Assembly: GCF_018128545.1 (NCBI RefSeq)
Contig: NZ_JAGSND010000009.1
Location: forward strand, 1 to 64,000
Direction: 5' to 3'
DNA: 64,000 nt
Source of the DNA: Sinanaerobacter chloroacetimidivorans
GTDB taxonomy: Bacteria; Bacillota; Clostridia; Peptostreptococcales; Anaerovoracaceae
The position numbers and the translations under genes were made by a program. Positions 1-10,347 of the stretch are shown piece after piece. The notes under the pieces were generated by a model that worked only from the letters and a program-made list of their open reading frames with translations, made no database searches and was not told the DNA's origin. How positions within the stretch are numbered: position 1 is the first letter of the stretch; every line of letters begins with the position of its first letter.

Positions 1-158
1 GAATGAGTCCTGTTGAATATCGAACTCATTCCCAAGTTGCTGCTTAAATTAACGTCCAACATTTGGGGTGCTGAACAAAGGTTAGGCAGTTCTTTTTTGT
101 ATCAATTTCTGGTTTCTGGTAACATTAGTCTCATGGGCTCTGAAACAAGGGTTAAGAT

Positions 159-187
159 TTGCATTTGTACGTGTTATATGTTATATT
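159..187 (+). promoter_or_regulatory. Likely housekeeping promoter of the plsX operon
   Basis: A TTGCAT -35 box (159-164), a 17-bp spacer and a TATATT -10 box (182-187) lie about 40 bp before plsX. The ribosome site AGAGAGG (212-218) follows. The preceding 150 bp show no convincing gene, only an 8-bp inverted repeat (1-8 with 24-31) that could be the end of a terminator of an upstream gene. Confidence 0.6.
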
Positions 188-227
188 CTATGATATATGA
201 AAATCTTGGATAGAGAGGTATTGTCCT

Positions 228-1241
228 ATGAGAATAATAATTGATGGTATGGGAGGAGACAATGCACCCTCGGAAATTGTAAAGGGTGTAGTTGATGCTG
301 CGGCGTTAATAGATCATGAAATTCATATAGTCGGTGATGAAAAGAAAATTGAGGCAGAATTGGCCAAATATAAGTATAAAAAAGAGCAGATCAAAATCGT
401 ACATGCATCCGATGTGATTACAAACGACGATGCACCTGTAAAAGCGGTAAGAACAAAACAGGATTCATCTCTTGTAAAAGGGATTAATCTGTTAAAAAGC
501 GGCGGGGGAGAGTTGTTTATCTCAGCCGGCAATACGGGAGCCATCATGGCTGCCGGGCTCTTTATTTTAGGAAGGATTCAGGGAATTGACCGTCCAGCCA
601 TCGCCAGCACGTATCCGATCCTCGGGAAAGGGGTTTCCCTTCTTGTGGATTCCGGGGCCAACGCCGAGTGCAAGCCAAACAATCTGCTGGAATTTGCAGC
701 AATGGGAAGTATTTATATGGAGAAAGTGCTCAATGTAAAAAAACCGACGGTGGGTCTTGTGAACATGGGGACGGAAGAGAACAAAGGCCCTACTGTATTG
801 AAAGCGGCTCACGAATTGCTTTCGAAAAGCAGCACCAATTTCGTTGGCAATATCGAGGCCAGAGATGTGCCGAAAGGAATCTGTGATGTCATCGTCTGCG
901 ATGGATTTATCGGAAATGTCATATTAAAGCTCACAGAGGGACTGGCCTGGAATATACTGAAGCTTCTAAAGAATAAGTTTACCGATGGGATGCTGCCGAA
1001 GATGGGAGCATTGCTTCTCTCAAGCAAATTAAAAGAGCTAAAATCAGAATTTGATTATTCGGAATATGGCGGCGCACCTATTTTAGGAGTAAAAGGTGCA
1101 GTGGTAAAGATGCATGGATCGTCCAATGCCAACGCGGTAAAAAATACCATACTAAAAGGGATCCCTTATGCCGAAAATAATGTTGTACAAACCATTCAGA
1201 ATTCAGTACTTGAGTTGGAGGAAATAATAATCAGTGAGTGA
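228..1241 (+). CDS. plsX: Phosphate acyltransferase PlsX
   Basis: PlsX converts acyl-ACP and phosphate into acyl-phosphate, the donor for PlsY, at the start of phospholipid synthesis; it is a peripheral membrane protein. The 337 residues match the usual length. The N-terminus carries the family motif GMGGDNAP (residues 7-14), and GGGELFISAGNTGA-like sequence follows near residue 90. The ATG has a good AGAGAGG site 9 bp upstream. It is the first gene of the plsX-rnc-smc run, and its stop overlaps the GTG of rnc by 8 bp. An acpP gene, often found between plsX and rnc in Firmicutes, is absent here. Its partner plsY is 7 kb downstream. Confidence 0.97.
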   Translation: MRIIIDGMGGDNAPSEIVKGVVDAAALIDHEIHIVGDEKKIEAELAKYKYKKEQIKIVHASDVITNDDAPVKAVRTKQDSSLVKGINLLKSGGGELFISAGNTGAIMAAGLFILGRIQGIDRPAIASTYPILGKGVSLLVDSGANAECKPNNLLEFAAMGSIYMEKVLNVKKPTVGLVNMGTEENKGPTVLKAAHELLSKSSTNFVGNIEARDVPKGICDVIVCDGFIGNVILKLTEGLAWNILKLLKNKFTDGMLPKMGALLLSSKLKELKSEFDYSEYGGAPILGVKGAVVKMHGSSNANAVKNTILKGIPYAENNVVQTIQNSVLELEEIIISE

Positions 1242-1929
1242 TCATGAGTTTGAAAATATAATTCAATATCAGTTTCAGGACAACAACCTGCTGCAAACTG
1301 CCTTAACCCATAGTTCCTTTGTGAATGAAGGAAAACCAGGACACACATTCAACAATGAAAGGCTTGAATTTTTAGGAGATGCCATCTTCGACGCCATCAT
1401 CAGCGAATATTTATTTAATCGTCTGGAATCGGTGGAGGAAGGGGATCTTACAAAGCTTCGGGCCCTCGTGGTATGTGAGCGTTCTTTGGCGGAATGTGCT
1501 AATCGGGTCAGCCTGAGCCGTTTTATCAAGTTGGGTAAAGGAGAAGAAAACACCGGAGGCAGAACGCGGGGATCCATACTTGCAGATGCCATGGAAGCTG
1601 TTATCGGTGCCATGTATCTGGATGGCGGGTGGAATTCGGTAAAGGACTTTGTCCTAAGAGTTTTTGAGCCCACCATAGAGGATGCCCTTTCAGGAAAGCT
1701 CCATATGGATTATAAGACGGAAATACAGGAAAAATTGCAAGCCCTGGGCGAAGCAGATATACGTTATGTCATCGAGAAGGAAGAAGGCCCTGATCATGAC
1801 AAGACCTTCTATTCGAACCTTATTTTCAATGCACAGATCATAGGAAGCGGTTCGGGAAGAAGCAAAAAAGAAGCGGAGCAGAACGCGGCAAAGCAAGCGC
1901 TGGAACGAGGTGGCAAATTTGTATTTTAA
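1234..1929 (+). CDS. rnc: Ribonuclease III
   Basis: RNase III cleaves double-stranded RNA, including rRNA precursors and antisense duplexes. The catalytic signature ERLEFLGD is at residues 42-49, and a double-stranded-RNA-binding domain fills about residues 156-228 (it ends in the typical SKKEAEQNAAKQAL helix). The length of 231 aa is normal. The start is GTG, supported by GGAGG at 1217-1221, and overlaps the end of plsX. The 3' end overlaps smc by 20 bp, so the three genes are probably translationally coupled. Confidence 0.97.
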   Translation: MSDHEFENIIQYQFQDNNLLQTALTHSSFVNEGKPGHTFNNERLEFLGDAIFDAIISEYLFNRLESVEEGDLTKLRALVVCERSLAECANRVSLSRFIKLGKGEENTGGRTRGSILADAMEAVIGAMYLDGGWNSVKDFVLRVFEPTIEDALSGKLHMDYKTEIQEKLQALGEADIRYVIEKEEGPDHDKTFYSNLIFNAQIIGSGSGRSKKEAEQNAAKQALERGGKFVF

Positions 1930-4900
1930 AAGAATTGACATGCATGGATTTAAATCCTTTGCAGAGCCTGTCAGTATAGAATTTCATGACGGAATCACTT
2001 GTATCGTGGGCCCTAACGGAAGCGGCAAGAGCAATATCTCCGATGCAATCCGCTGGGTACTGGGAGAGCAAAGTCCTAAAATGCTTCGAGGCGGTAAAAT
2101 GGAAGAAGTCATTTTTGCCGGCACCGCAAACAGAAAATCCAGAGGAATGGCCGAAGTCACGCTGGTCATCGATAACAGCACCGGCATCCTGCCTATCGAT
2201 TATTCGGAAGTCGCCATTACCAGAAGAATGTATCGTTCCGGTGAAAGTGAATATTCTATTAACAATAATCAATGCAGACTGAAGGATATCAGAGAGTTAA
2301 TCATGGATACCGGTATCGGTGTTGACGGCTATTCCCTCATTGGACAGGGAAAAATTGCAGAAATCGTCAGCAACAAGCCGGAAAGCAGACGAGAGATTTT
2401 TGAGGAAGCAGCAGGAATCGTAAAATATAGAACGAAGAAAGCTGAATCGGAACGGAAGCTGGAGGCCAGCGCCGGTAATCTGGAGAGGGTAAACGATATC
2501 ATCGTTGAAATCGAATCCAGAATCGACGGATTGAAAACAGACAGTGAAAAAGCTTCCGAATACCTGATATTGAGGGACAGGTACAAAGAACTGGAAATCA
2601 ATGTCACTCTGAAAAATATTGAAAACATAGAATTAAAGAATGAATACATAAAAGACGATCTTGCAGAGATTGATAATAAAATAAATGAGAGTAAGGAAGA
2701 GAAGATTTCCATAGACTCTGAGCTTACAGAAAACAGAAATCGCAGCGAGGAGCTTACCCATCTCGGGAACGAAGTGAGGGACAAGCTTCTTCTTAGCGTA
2801 GAGAAAATCAGCTCCCTTTCCAATCAAAGCCAGCTTTATAAAGAAAAGCTGGCAACCATTGAAAAGGACAATGGCCGCCTTAGGGATGAAATCGACCTGA
2901 TTGATCAAAAATTAACAAAAGAAAAAGAAAACGCCGAAGAGTTGCTTCTGAATAAACAGAAAATGGATGAAGAACTGGAAAAATTGGAGGCGGAACTGGC
3001 CGATAAAATCAGAAATTATACGGAAATGACAGGCGCCCTGAATACGGAAGCTGAAGAAATCGATGAAAAGAAGAATAAGCTATTTGAACTTCATAATTTC
3101 ATCAGCAGCAAAAACAGTGAAATAAACAGTCTTGTCAATTTAAAGAATACATTACTCAGGAGGAAAGAGCAGATCTTATCCGAGAGAGCGGCTTCGGAAG
3201 AACAGAATCAGGAATTGTTCCGTCAATACCAGGAGTCGGAAAAGGAACAGCTTGCCATTAAAAGCAAACTGGACGATCTGGCCGGTGAAAAACACCGCTT
3301 AAATACTTCCTATAACGAAAATATCGTAAAAGAAAAAGGCCTCGGAAGAGAATTGGAAGACCTAAAAATTTCTATCGGTGAAGTTTCCACCAGGAAAAAG
3401 ATGATCGAAGAAATGGAAAGCTCTTATGAGGGGTATAATAATGCCGTAAAATTTATTATGAGGTCGAATTTTTCCGGCATCAATGGTGTGGTAGCGGAAC
3501 TGATCGAAGTTCCCAGAGGTTATGAAACAGCCATCGAAACCGCACTTGGCGCAGCTCTTCAGAATATCGTCTGTGAAAATGACCAGAGTGCACAGACTGC
3601 CATCAATGCGTTAAAAGAGCATAAAGCCGGCAGGCTTACCTTCTTGCCGCTGAGCAGCATCAAATCATCCAATTTAAATTTTGATGCTTCCATTAAGAAT
3701 GCGGAAGGATTTAAAGGCTTTGGCGTTCAATGCATTCAATTTGCCCCCAAATATCAGAAGGTTATGGAGTACCTTCTTGGCAGAGTTGTCATTGTGGACA
3801 GCCTTGCTCATGCCATCAAACTCTCCAAAAATTCTGCCGGCGGTTTACGGTTTGTAACCCTGGAGGGAGAAGTCATCAATGCAGGAGGTGCTATTACCGG
3901 TGGTACCTATCGAAGCAATACCTCCAATCTCCTGGAAAGAAAAGCAGAGGTAAAGCAGCTTGGAGAAAAACTGGAAAAATTTGAAAAAACCAGAAAGAAT
4001 AAATCAGAAGAGTTGGAAGCATTGCGAGAATCCATATCCGGACAATCTTCTAAAATGCAGAGGCTGGAGCAATCCTACCGTGAAACGGAACTGGAACTTT
4101 TAGCTAAAGATAATTCTATTCAGATCGTAAAGCGGCAGCTTTCTGACCTGGAAGCAGGAGAGGAAAGGCGGCAAAAAGAACTGGACAGCATTCAGGTAGA
4201 AGAACATTCTTCTGAAGGTATGATCGCTGAGGTCAAGGAAGCTGTTCAAAAAGCCGAGAGTCAGATAAAGGAAATAGAACAGCTGACAGATGAGGGGCTT
4301 ACCAAATATGAAGAGAAGAAAGCTTTGCTGGAAGTGATGAATGAAGATATCACAAAGGCAAGAATCGCAGCGGGAGCATCGGAAAGTCAGAAACTGCATG
4401 CAGACCAGAATCTCAGCAGAATTGAAGCTTATCAAAAGGAATTGTCTGAGGAAAAACTCGGAAAAGAAGCACTTTTAAAGAATTTAGAGGCGCAGAAGCA
4501 AACTCTGCATGAGGACGAAGAACACGTCAAACTGGATATCAGCAGGAAGGAAGAGGAGAAAGCTGCCCTTGACCGTTATCTGGAAGAAATCCTGCAGGAG
4601 CAATCCGGTGTAACGAAATTCCTGAATGAAATCGGTCAGAAAAAAGATAAACTGGACGAAATTCTTTCCGGTTACCAGACTCAGAAATATGAATTGGAAA
4701 TCAAACAAGCGAAATATGAAACCCAGCTGGAAACTTACAAGGATAAGCTTTGGGAAGAATTCGAAGTTTCCTATCTGCAGGCTATTGAATTTAAAAAGAG
4801 AGATTTCAATCTTGCCGCTGCAGTCAAGGAAAGCAGAGAAATCAAAAATCGGATGAAAGAGCTAGGTGAAGTGAATATCGGGGCTATCAAGGAATACGAG

Positions 4901-5467
4901 TCCGTAAAAGAACGGTACGAATTCCTCACAGAGCAGAGAAATGACATCCTGGGTGCAATGAATACATTAAAGCAGATCATTGACGATATGGATAAAACCA
5001 TCAAACAGAACTTCAAAGAGAGCTTTGATAAAATCGTTATCAATTTTGAAAACTCTTTTAAAGAATTATTCGGCGGAGGTATGGCAGAATTAAGGCTGGA
5101 GGATGAAAACCGTCCTCTGGAAAGCGGTATTGAAATCATCGCTCAGCCGCCGGGAAAGAAACTGCAGAACATCAATCTCATGTCCGGCGGAGAAAAAACT
5201 ATGACCGCCATCGCCCTCATGTTTGCGGTGCTCAAGGCAAAACCCACTCCCTTTTGCATTCTGGATGAGGTTGAGGCTGCTCTGGACGATGCCAATATCG
5301 ACCGCTTTGCAAAGTATTTGACCAATTTCAAGGAAATACAGTTTGCCCTGGTAACCCACCAAAAGGCGACGATGGAATATGCAGATGTCCTTTACGGCGT
5401 AACTATGCCGGAGCAAGGGGTATCGAAGATTATTTCTTTGAGGCTTGGAGATGAGATTCAACTATAA
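1910..5467 (+). CDS. smc: Chromosome segregation ATPase SMC
   Basis: SMC forms, with ScpAB, the condensin that organises and segregates the chromosome. The 1185-aa protein has the full layout: Walker A GPNGSGKS (34-41), a long coiled coil, a hinge around residues 505-650, a second coiled coil, the ABC signature MSGGEK and Walker B FCILDEVEAALDD near the C-terminus. The GTG start lies inside rnc, preceded by a GGAACGAGG ribosome site. The stop codon (5465-5467) is followed directly by the terminal repeat of the palindromic element at 5468, which separates smc from its usual neighbour ftsY. Confidence 0.97.
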   Translation: MANLYFKRIDMHGFKSFAEPVSIEFHDGITCIVGPNGSGKSNISDAIRWVLGEQSPKMLRGGKMEEVIFAGTANRKSRGMAEVTLVIDNSTGILPIDYSEVAITRRMYRSGESEYSINNNQCRLKDIRELIMDTGIGVDGYSLIGQGKIAEIVSNKPESRREIFEEAAGIVKYRTKKAESERKLEASAGNLERVNDIIVEIESRIDGLKTDSEKASEYLILRDRYKELEINVTLKNIENIELKNEYIKDDLAEIDNKINESKEEKISIDSELTENRNRSEELTHLGNEVRDKLLLSVEKISSLSNQSQLYKEKLATIEKDNGRLRDEIDLIDQKLTKEKENAEELLLNKQKMDEELEKLEAELADKIRNYTEMTGALNTEAEEIDEKKNKLFELHNFISSKNSEINSLVNLKNTLLRRKEQILSERAASEEQNQELFRQYQESEKEQLAIKSKLDDLAGEKHRLNTSYNENIVKEKGLGRELEDLKISIGEVSTRKKMIEEMESSYEGYNNAVKFIMRSNFSGINGVVAELIEVPRGYETAIETALGAALQNIVCENDQSAQTAINALKEHKAGRLTFLPLSSIKSSNLNFDASIKNAEGFKGFGVQCIQFAPKYQKVMEYLLGRVVIVDSLAHAIKLSKNSAGGLRFVTLEGEVINAGGAITGGTYRSNTSNLLERKAEVKQLGEKLEKFEKTRKNKSEELEALRESISGQSSKMQRLEQSYRETELELLAKDNSIQIVKRQLSDLEAGEERRQKELDSIQVEEHSSEGMIAEVKEAVQKAESQIKEIEQLTDEGLTKYEEKKALLEVMNEDITKARIAAGASESQKLHADQNLSRIEAYQKELSEEKLGKEALLKNLEAQKQTLHEDEEHVKLDISRKEEEKAALDRYLEEILQEQSGVTKFLNEIGQKKDKLDEILSGYQTQKYELEIKQAKYETQLETYKDKLWEEFEVSYLQAIEFKKRDFNLAAAVKESREIKNRMKELGEVNIGAIKEYESVKERYEFLTEQRNDILGAMNTLKQIIDDMDKTIKQNFKESFDKIVINFENSFKELFGGGMAELRLEDENRPLESGIEIIAQPPGKKLQNINLMSGGEKTMTAIALMFAVLKAKPTPFCILDEVEAALDDANIDRFAKYLTNFKEIQFALVTHQKATMEYADVLYGVTMPEQGVSKIISLRLGDEIQL

Positions 5468-6268
5468 TATTTATTAGTTAGTCAAATTTCATTTATTAGT
5501 ATTTAAACCGAATCATTCAACTGCCAGATCGAAGTAGTTGAGTTTTGACAAGCCAAAGGTCTGACTTTGTATCACGAAAATACTCACAGGTCTCTAATGA
5601 TATGGTCTCGATTCGTTATTTTTAACCCCAAAAACAAACGGAATCCCTAATCGGTGTTTTTGGGTTATGGCAAAACTTGAATGCCAACATTAAAAATAAC
5701 ATTATCTTCATCCTATATCATTGACGAAACCTGTTCGGATATTTTCTTAAATCCAAAGTTCAGCCATTACGGCTTAGTAAAAAACCTTGCAAAAACTAAA
5801 GCTGACAGTTTCATAGTGTACTAATACATAATCTTATTTAACTAACAGGTGGCCTGACTAAAAAAGCAAATTTAAAAAACTAAGAAAAATTTGCTTACCG
5901 CTAATAACAGCGGAATGCCATTGTTTGTAAACTATGTGATTTAATTTGTCTGATCAGCAAAAGGGCTATAACAATACGTCGGAATGATTTTGCTTTGGTC
6001 TTATCCGAAATGGTCATAATCTTTATGGGATATAAGCAAAGCCTTGAGCAGGTTTGAAGTATTTTCAACCGAATCGAGTAGGATTTTTCGTAGATTGCAT
6101 CAGCAATCTCAGCAAATAATGTGACCCTTCACATTTTTGCGCACGAAAAATCATGAGATGAGGTTATGAAAATATCAAAACTGCGAACCAGCTTTGCGTT
6201 ATCACATAAAATTAGACCTTTTGCTGATCAGACAAAAATTGTGACTTAGTTTCACAAACTAATAAATA
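5468..6268. repeat. 0.8-kb palindromic non-coding element with 12-bp terminal inverted repeats
   Basis: No gene is visible between smc and ftsY. Instead the segment is bounded by a perfect 12-bp inverted repeat (5468-5479 with 6257-6268) and consists of nested hairpins. The left half (about 5471-5842) is one imperfect palindrome centred near 5646; its best arms are 5596-5605/5712-5722, 5615-5625/5690-5700 and 5626-5635/5656-5665. Two short perfect hairpins follow (5864-5873/5887-5896; 5898-5902/5909-5913). The right half (about 5921-6265) contains a perfect 20-bp inverted repeat (5945-5964/6217-6236), a 10-bp pair (6082-6091/6143-6152) and two inner hairpins (6092-6109, 6118-6135). This resembles a MITE-like non-autonomous mobile element or a large structured RNA. 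I could not resolve a target-site duplication. Confidence 0.75.
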
Positions 6269-6308
6269 CTAATTGTAAAATATAATAGCTTAAGAAAGGA
6301 CAAAACTT

Positions 6309-7202
6309 ATGGCTTTTGGAGTAAAAAAATCATTTTTCGGAAGATTGCAGGAAAAAATAGAAGATGTCATCTTCATGCGGCCTGAAATCGATGAAGAAAT
6401 GCTGGACGAACTGGAAGAGGTTCTGATCACCTCCGATATCGGCATGGATACAACTATGAAAATTACTCAAAAACTGAGAGAAGATATTAAGAAATTAAAT
6501 ATCCGTGATCCGGAAGGCGTCAAAACCAGGATTAAAACTATCGTAAAGGAACTGATCGATAAGGGTGAGGCTCATCAATTATCGGAAAAGACTCCTTTAA
6601 TCATTTTGATGATAGGCGTTAACGGCGGAGGAAAGACGACTTCCATAGCCAAGATCGCCAAACGATGCAAAGACCAGGGAAAAACTGTACTTCTTGCAGC
6701 CGCCGATACCTTCCGTGCCGCAGCCAGTGAACAACTGGAGGTTTGGGGAAACCGGATCGGGGTAAATGTAATTAGGCATAAGGAAGGAGCAGATCCTTCC
6801 GCGGTTATTTTTGACGCCATACAGTCAGCAAAAGCAAAACAGGTCGATGTACTGATCTGTGATACGGCCGGAAGATTACAGACGAAGAAAAACCTCATGA
6901 CAGAGCTTGAAAAGATGAACAAAGTAATAGAAAGAGAATATCCCGAAGCGGATAGGGAAACACTTTTAGTATTGGATGCCGCCACCGGCAAGAATGCCAT
7001 ATCTCAGGCAAGAGAATTCGGAGAGATTGCCGACATAACCGGCATTGTCCTGACGAAGCTGGATGGAACAGCAAAAGGCGGTATTGTGATAACAATTTCA
7101 GATGAGTTTAAAATGCCTGTTAAGTTTATAGGAGTCGGAGAAGGCATGGATGACCTGAAGGAGTTTGACCCTGCCGAATTTGCGGAAGGAATCTTTGAAT
7201 AG
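6309..7202 (+). CDS. ftsY: Signal recognition particle receptor FtsY
   Basis: FtsY is the membrane-associated GTPase that receives SRP-bound ribosomes for co-translational membrane insertion. The 297-aa protein has the N-terminal helical bundle (to about residue 85) and the G domain with GVNGGGKTT (around residue 103), [16 protein letters not shown] and [10 protein letters not shown]. It lacks the long acidic A domain of the E. coli protein, as is normal for Firmicutes. An AGAAAGGA ribosome site precedes the ATG. A TATAAT lies at 6281-6286 but has no good -35 box. It sits 11 bp before der. Confidence 0.97.
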   Translation: MAFGVKKSFFGRLQEKIEDVIFMRPEIDEEMLDELEEVLITSDIGMDTTMKITQKLREDIKKLNIRDPEGVKTRIKTIVKELIDKGEAHQLSEKTPLIILMIGVNGGGKTTSIAKIAKRCKDQGKTVLLAAADTFRAAASEQLEVWGNRIGVNVIRHKEGADPSAVIFDAIQSAKAKQVDVLICDTAGRLQTKKNLMTELEKMNKVIEREYPEADRETLLVLDAATGKNAISQAREFGEIADITGIVLTKLDGTAKGGIVITISDEFKMPVKFIGVGEGMDDLKEFDPAEFAEGIFE

Positions 7203-7213
7203 GAGTAATTTAC

Positions 7214-8539
7214 ATGTCAAAACCAATTGTTGCCGTAGTAGGCAGACCAAATGTAGGAAAATCAACTTTTTTTAATAAAGTGGTAGGAAGAAGAATATCC
7301 ATTGTAGAAGACACGCCCGGCGTCACCAGAGACAGAATTTACGCGGAAGCCGAATGGAGAGGCATCCATTTTGCCCTTATTGATACCGGAGGAATTGAAC
7401 CGGATACGGATGATGTGATTCTGTCACAAATGAGAATCCAGGCGGAAATTGCTATGGAGACTTCTGATGTGATCTTATTCATGGTTGATGGAAAGGACGG
7501 ATTGACCTCTTCCGACAGAGAAGTGGCCAGTATGCTGATGAAAACCGGCAAGGACGTCGTTCTATTGGTAAATAAAATCGATTCTCCGAAACTGCCGGAT
7601 GATTTTTACGATTTTTATGAACTGGGTTTGGGAGAGCCCATTCCTATTTCAGCAGCTAATATGCTGAATTTTGGTGATGTTCTTGACGTCATTATTGAAA
7701 AATTCCCGGTTTCCGATGCAGATGATGATGAGGATATCACGAAAATTGCTGTTATCGGAAAACCGAATGTAGGCAAATCCTCACTGATCAATGCCCTTCT
7801 TGGTGAAGAACGGGTGATCGTTAGCGATATTGCCGGAACTACAAGGGATTCCATCGACACTCCATTTAAAAGAGGTGATGAGGAATATATTCTTATCGAT
7901 ACTGCCGGAATCAGAAGAAAGAGCAAAGTTACGGGAGATATTGAAAGATACAGCGTCATAAGAGCAATCGCAGCCATAGAGAGATGTGATGTTTGCCTTC
8001 TGATGATCGACGCAGTTGAAGGAATTACGGATCAAGATAAAAAAATTGCAGGAATCGCTCATGAAGCAGGAAAAGGAATTATTGTCGTGGTAAATAAGTG
8101 GGATCTGATTGAAAAGGATACCAATTCCATGAAAGAATACCAGAAAGAAATTGCAAAAGAGCTGGTGTTCATGTCCTATGCACCTTCTGTATTTATTTCC
8201 GTGTTGAAAAAGCAAAGACTTGCCAATGTCATGGACATGGTGAAGTATGTATCGGAAAAGCGTGCCCTCAGAATACCGACGGGCCAGCTGAACAGCCTGA
8301 TTGCCGATGCTATTATGATGAGGCAGCCGCCTTCCGACAAGGGAAAACGTTTAAAGATTTATTATGCAACACAAGTTGGTGTCAAGCCGCCGCTATTCTC
8401 ATTTAAAATAAATGATAGAGAACTGATGCACTTTTCTTATGCTAGATATCTGGAAAATAAAATTAGAGAGGGCTTTGGCTTTGAAGGCACCTCCATTAAA
8501 TTTGTATTCCGAGAAAAGGGAGAAGAAAACTATGTTTAG
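7214..8539 (+). CDS. der: Ribosome biogenesis GTPase Der (EngA)
   Basis: Der is an essential tandem GTPase that helps assemble the 50S ribosomal subunit. Two G domains are evident: the first with GRPNVGKST (from about residue 9), [12 protein letters not shown] and NKID; the second with [17 protein letters not shown] and NKWD. A KH-like C-terminal domain follows. The 441-aa length is typical. Its last codons overlap the ATG of plsY by 8 bp. Confidence 0.98.
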   Translation: MSKPIVAVVGRPNVGKSTFFNKVVGRRISIVEDTPGVTRDRIYAEAEWRGIHFALIDTGGIEPDTDDVILSQMRIQAEIAMETSDVILFMVDGKDGLTSSDREVASMLMKTGKDVVLLVNKIDSPKLPDDFYDFYELGLGEPIPISAANMLNFGDVLDVIIEKFPVSDADDDEDITKIAVIGKPNVGKSSLINALLGEERVIVSDIAGTTRDSIDTPFKRGDEEYILIDTAGIRRKSKVTGDIERYSVIRAIAAIERCDVCLLMIDAVEGITDQDKKIAGIAHEAGKGIIVVVNKWDLIEKDTNSMKEYQKEIAKELVFMSYAPSVFISVLKKQRLANVMDMVKYVSEKRALRIPTGQLNSLIADAIMMRQPPSDKGKRLKIYYATQVGVKPPLFSFKINDRELMHFSYARYLENKIREGFGFEGTSIKFVFREKGEENYV

Positions 8540-9119
8540 CTTTTATCCAATTGCCGGAATCGTCCTTTCCTATTTTATAGGAAACATATCGCCGGCAATT
8601 CTGATTGGAAAAATGGCAGGAATTGATATCAGAAATCAGGGCAGCGGAAATGCCGGAAGCACCAATGTGCTACGTGTTCTGGGTAAGAAAGCGGCAGCAG
8701 CCACTTTCGTCATCGATGTTCTGAAAGGCGCTGTTGCAGTACTGATCGGCAATTACATAGGTGGTACTGAGGTTGCTATGGCTTGCGGCGCAGCAGCCTT
8801 TGTCGGGCATATCTGGCCTTTGATATTCGGATTCAAAGGAGGAAAAGGGATTGCAACAGCTTTTGGCGTCATCGTTGCCTTGGAGCCTGGATTGGGTCTT
8901 TTGATGGCTGCTATTGCCTTATCTGTTATTGCAATTTCCAGAAGGGTGTCGGTGGGATCCGTAGTGGCTATCCTGCTGCTTCCTCTGGTTGCTTATTTTT
9001 TTGATCCGATCTACGTTTTATGGTCGGCATTTATGGCAGTCATTGCACTGATCAAACATCGTTCAAACATTAGAAGACTATTCCGGGGTGAAGAACCAAA
9101 GATTAGTTTTAAAAAATAG
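8532..9119 (+). CDS. plsY: Glycerol-3-phosphate acyltransferase PlsY
   Basis: PlsY moves the acyl group from acyl-phosphate (made by PlsX) to glycerol-3-phosphate, producing lysophosphatidic acid in the membrane. The ATG at 8532 is chosen because AGGGAG (8517-8522) precedes it and homologues begin at this point; a longer reading frame reaches back into der but has no ribosome site. The 195-aa protein is hydrophobic with about five membrane segments and carries the motifs GSGNAGSTN and FGFKGGKG. It lies between der and gpsA, so substrate supply and use are encoded together. Confidence 0.96.
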   Translation: MFSFYPIAGIVLSYFIGNISPAILIGKMAGIDIRNQGSGNAGSTNVLRVLGKKAAAATFVIDVLKGAVAVLIGNYIGGTEVAMACGAAAFVGHIWPLIFGFKGGKGIATAFGVIVALEPGLGLLMAAIALSVIAISRRVSVGSVVAILLLPLVAYFFDPIYVLWSAFMAVIALIKHRSNIRRLFRGEEPKISFKK

Positions 9120-9131
9120 GAGGGAATCAGG

Positions 9132-10148
9132 ATGAACAAATCAATTGCTGTCATTGGCGCAGGAAGCTGGGGAACGGCACTTGCTATCAGCTTAAGCGGC
9201 AAAGGACATTCGGTGAGGATTTGGGATGTAAACCAGGAGCATTTAAAGGAGCTCGCTGAGAACAGAGAAAATAAGAGATATCTTCCGGATATCAAATTTG
9301 ATGATCATCTGGAGATTGCCTATACCGTAGAAGAGGCTGTCAGAGATGCAGAGATTGTTTTGTTTTCTGCTCCGGCACAGCATTTCAGGAGTGCGCTGGA
9401 TGGTGCCATTCCCTATCTGACTCCGGAAATGGTTCTGGTAAACGTAGCCAAAGGGATCGAACAGAAAACGCTGATGCGTCTTTCTGAAATCGCTTTTGAA
9501 AAGCTTCCGAATGCAAAATATGTTGTTCTTTCAGGGCCATCCCATGCGGAAGAAGTAGGCAGAGGACTTCCAACCACCCTTGTAGCGGCCTCTATCGATG
9601 TGGCACTGGCAGAATATATACAGGATGTTTTTATGACGGACTGGCTCCGTGTGTACACCAATACCGACATTATCGGCGTGGAACTGGGCGGTGCTTTGAA
9701 GAACATTATTGCTTTGGGTGCCGGAATTTCTGATGGAATGGGTTACGGCGACAATGCCAAAGCGGCTATGATGACCAGAGGAATTACGGAAATAGCCAGA
9801 TTGGGTGTGACATTAGGGGCTCACGAGAGTACCTTCTCCGGACTTACCGGCATCGGCGATCTCATCGTCACCTGTACAAGCATGCACAGCCGGAACAGAC
9901 GATGCGGCATTATGATCGGGGAAGGAATGAAACCTTCGGAGGCTACGAAAAAAGTCGGAATGGTGGTTGAAGGTATGTTTACCACAGAGGCGGCCTATCA
10001 GCTTGCTCTTAAAGTGGGGGTTGAAATGCCGATTACGGAACAGATCTATAACGTGATCAATGAAAAGATCGATGCGAGAGAAGCTGTAACAAGCCTTATG
10101 ACCAGACAGAAAAAACATGAAAAGGAAGATGTTTTCAGAAAATCCTAA
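9132..10148 (+). CDS. gpsA: NAD(P)H-dependent glycerol-3-phosphate dehydrogenase
   Basis: GpsA reduces dihydroxyacetone phosphate to glycerol-3-phosphate, the acceptor for PlsY. The dinucleotide-binding motif GAGSWGTAL is near residue 9, SGPSHAEEV around residue 137, and the catalytic segment GGALKNIIALGAGISDG about residue 188. The length of 338 aa is normal. The ribosome site is TAGGAGGG, 12 bp after plsY. In many Bacilli and Clostridia spoIVA lies close after gpsA; here it is 27 kb away. A strong terminator follows. Confidence 0.97.
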   Translation: MNKSIAVIGAGSWGTALAISLSGKGHSVRIWDVNQEHLKELAENRENKRYLPDIKFDDHLEIAYTVEEAVRDAEIVLFSAPAQHFRSALDGAIPYLTPEMVLVNVAKGIEQKTLMRLSEIAFEKLPNAKYVVLSGPSHAEEVGRGLPTTLVAASIDVALAEYIQDVFMTDWLRVYTNTDIIGVELGGALKNIIALGAGISDGMGYGDNAKAAMMTRGITEIARLGVTLGAHESTFSGLTGIGDLIVTCTSMHSRNRRCGIMIGEGMKPSEATKKVGMVVEGMFTTEAAYQLALKVGVEMPITEQIYNVINEKIDAREAVTSLMTRQKKHEKEDVFRKS

Positions 10149-10193
10149 TGAGTTAGGTTTTCTATAATCAAAATAGTGAAATTTCAGGACTAC

Positions 10194-10258
10194 GCCCAAA
10201 GATGGCATACGAAAAACTTTAAAGTTTTCATATGCTATCTTGGGGCTTTTTATTTTAT
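10194..10258. terminator. Large hairpin terminator between gpsA and threonine dehydratase
   Basis: A roughly 23-bp imperfect stem (GCCCAAAGATGGCATACGAA and its near complement) closes on a small loop at CTTTAAAG and is followed by CTTTTTATTTTATTTT. It ends the gpsA transcript. It could work in both directions, because the next gene converges from the other strand. Confidence 0.8.
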
Positions 10259-10347
10259 TTTATATTCATAATAATAAAAAAAGAAAGAGGAATAAATCAT
10301 CTTCTTTCTTCTTTAGGATAACGTGCAGTCGTTCCGAAACCTTTATG

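Noticed and set aside
13..213. 66-aa frame before plsX
   Set aside because: No ribosome site, no family, and it overlaps the likely plsX promoter.
228..1241. Loss of acpP from the plsX-rnc interval as a special event
   Set aside because: Gene order here varies among Clostridia and acpP is often elsewhere; not notable by itself.
5468..6308. Group II intron, tRNA cluster or decayed gene between smc and ftsY
   Set aside because: No intron domain V, no tRNA features, and stops in all frames without any recognisable protein remnant; the symmetry fits a palindromic element better.
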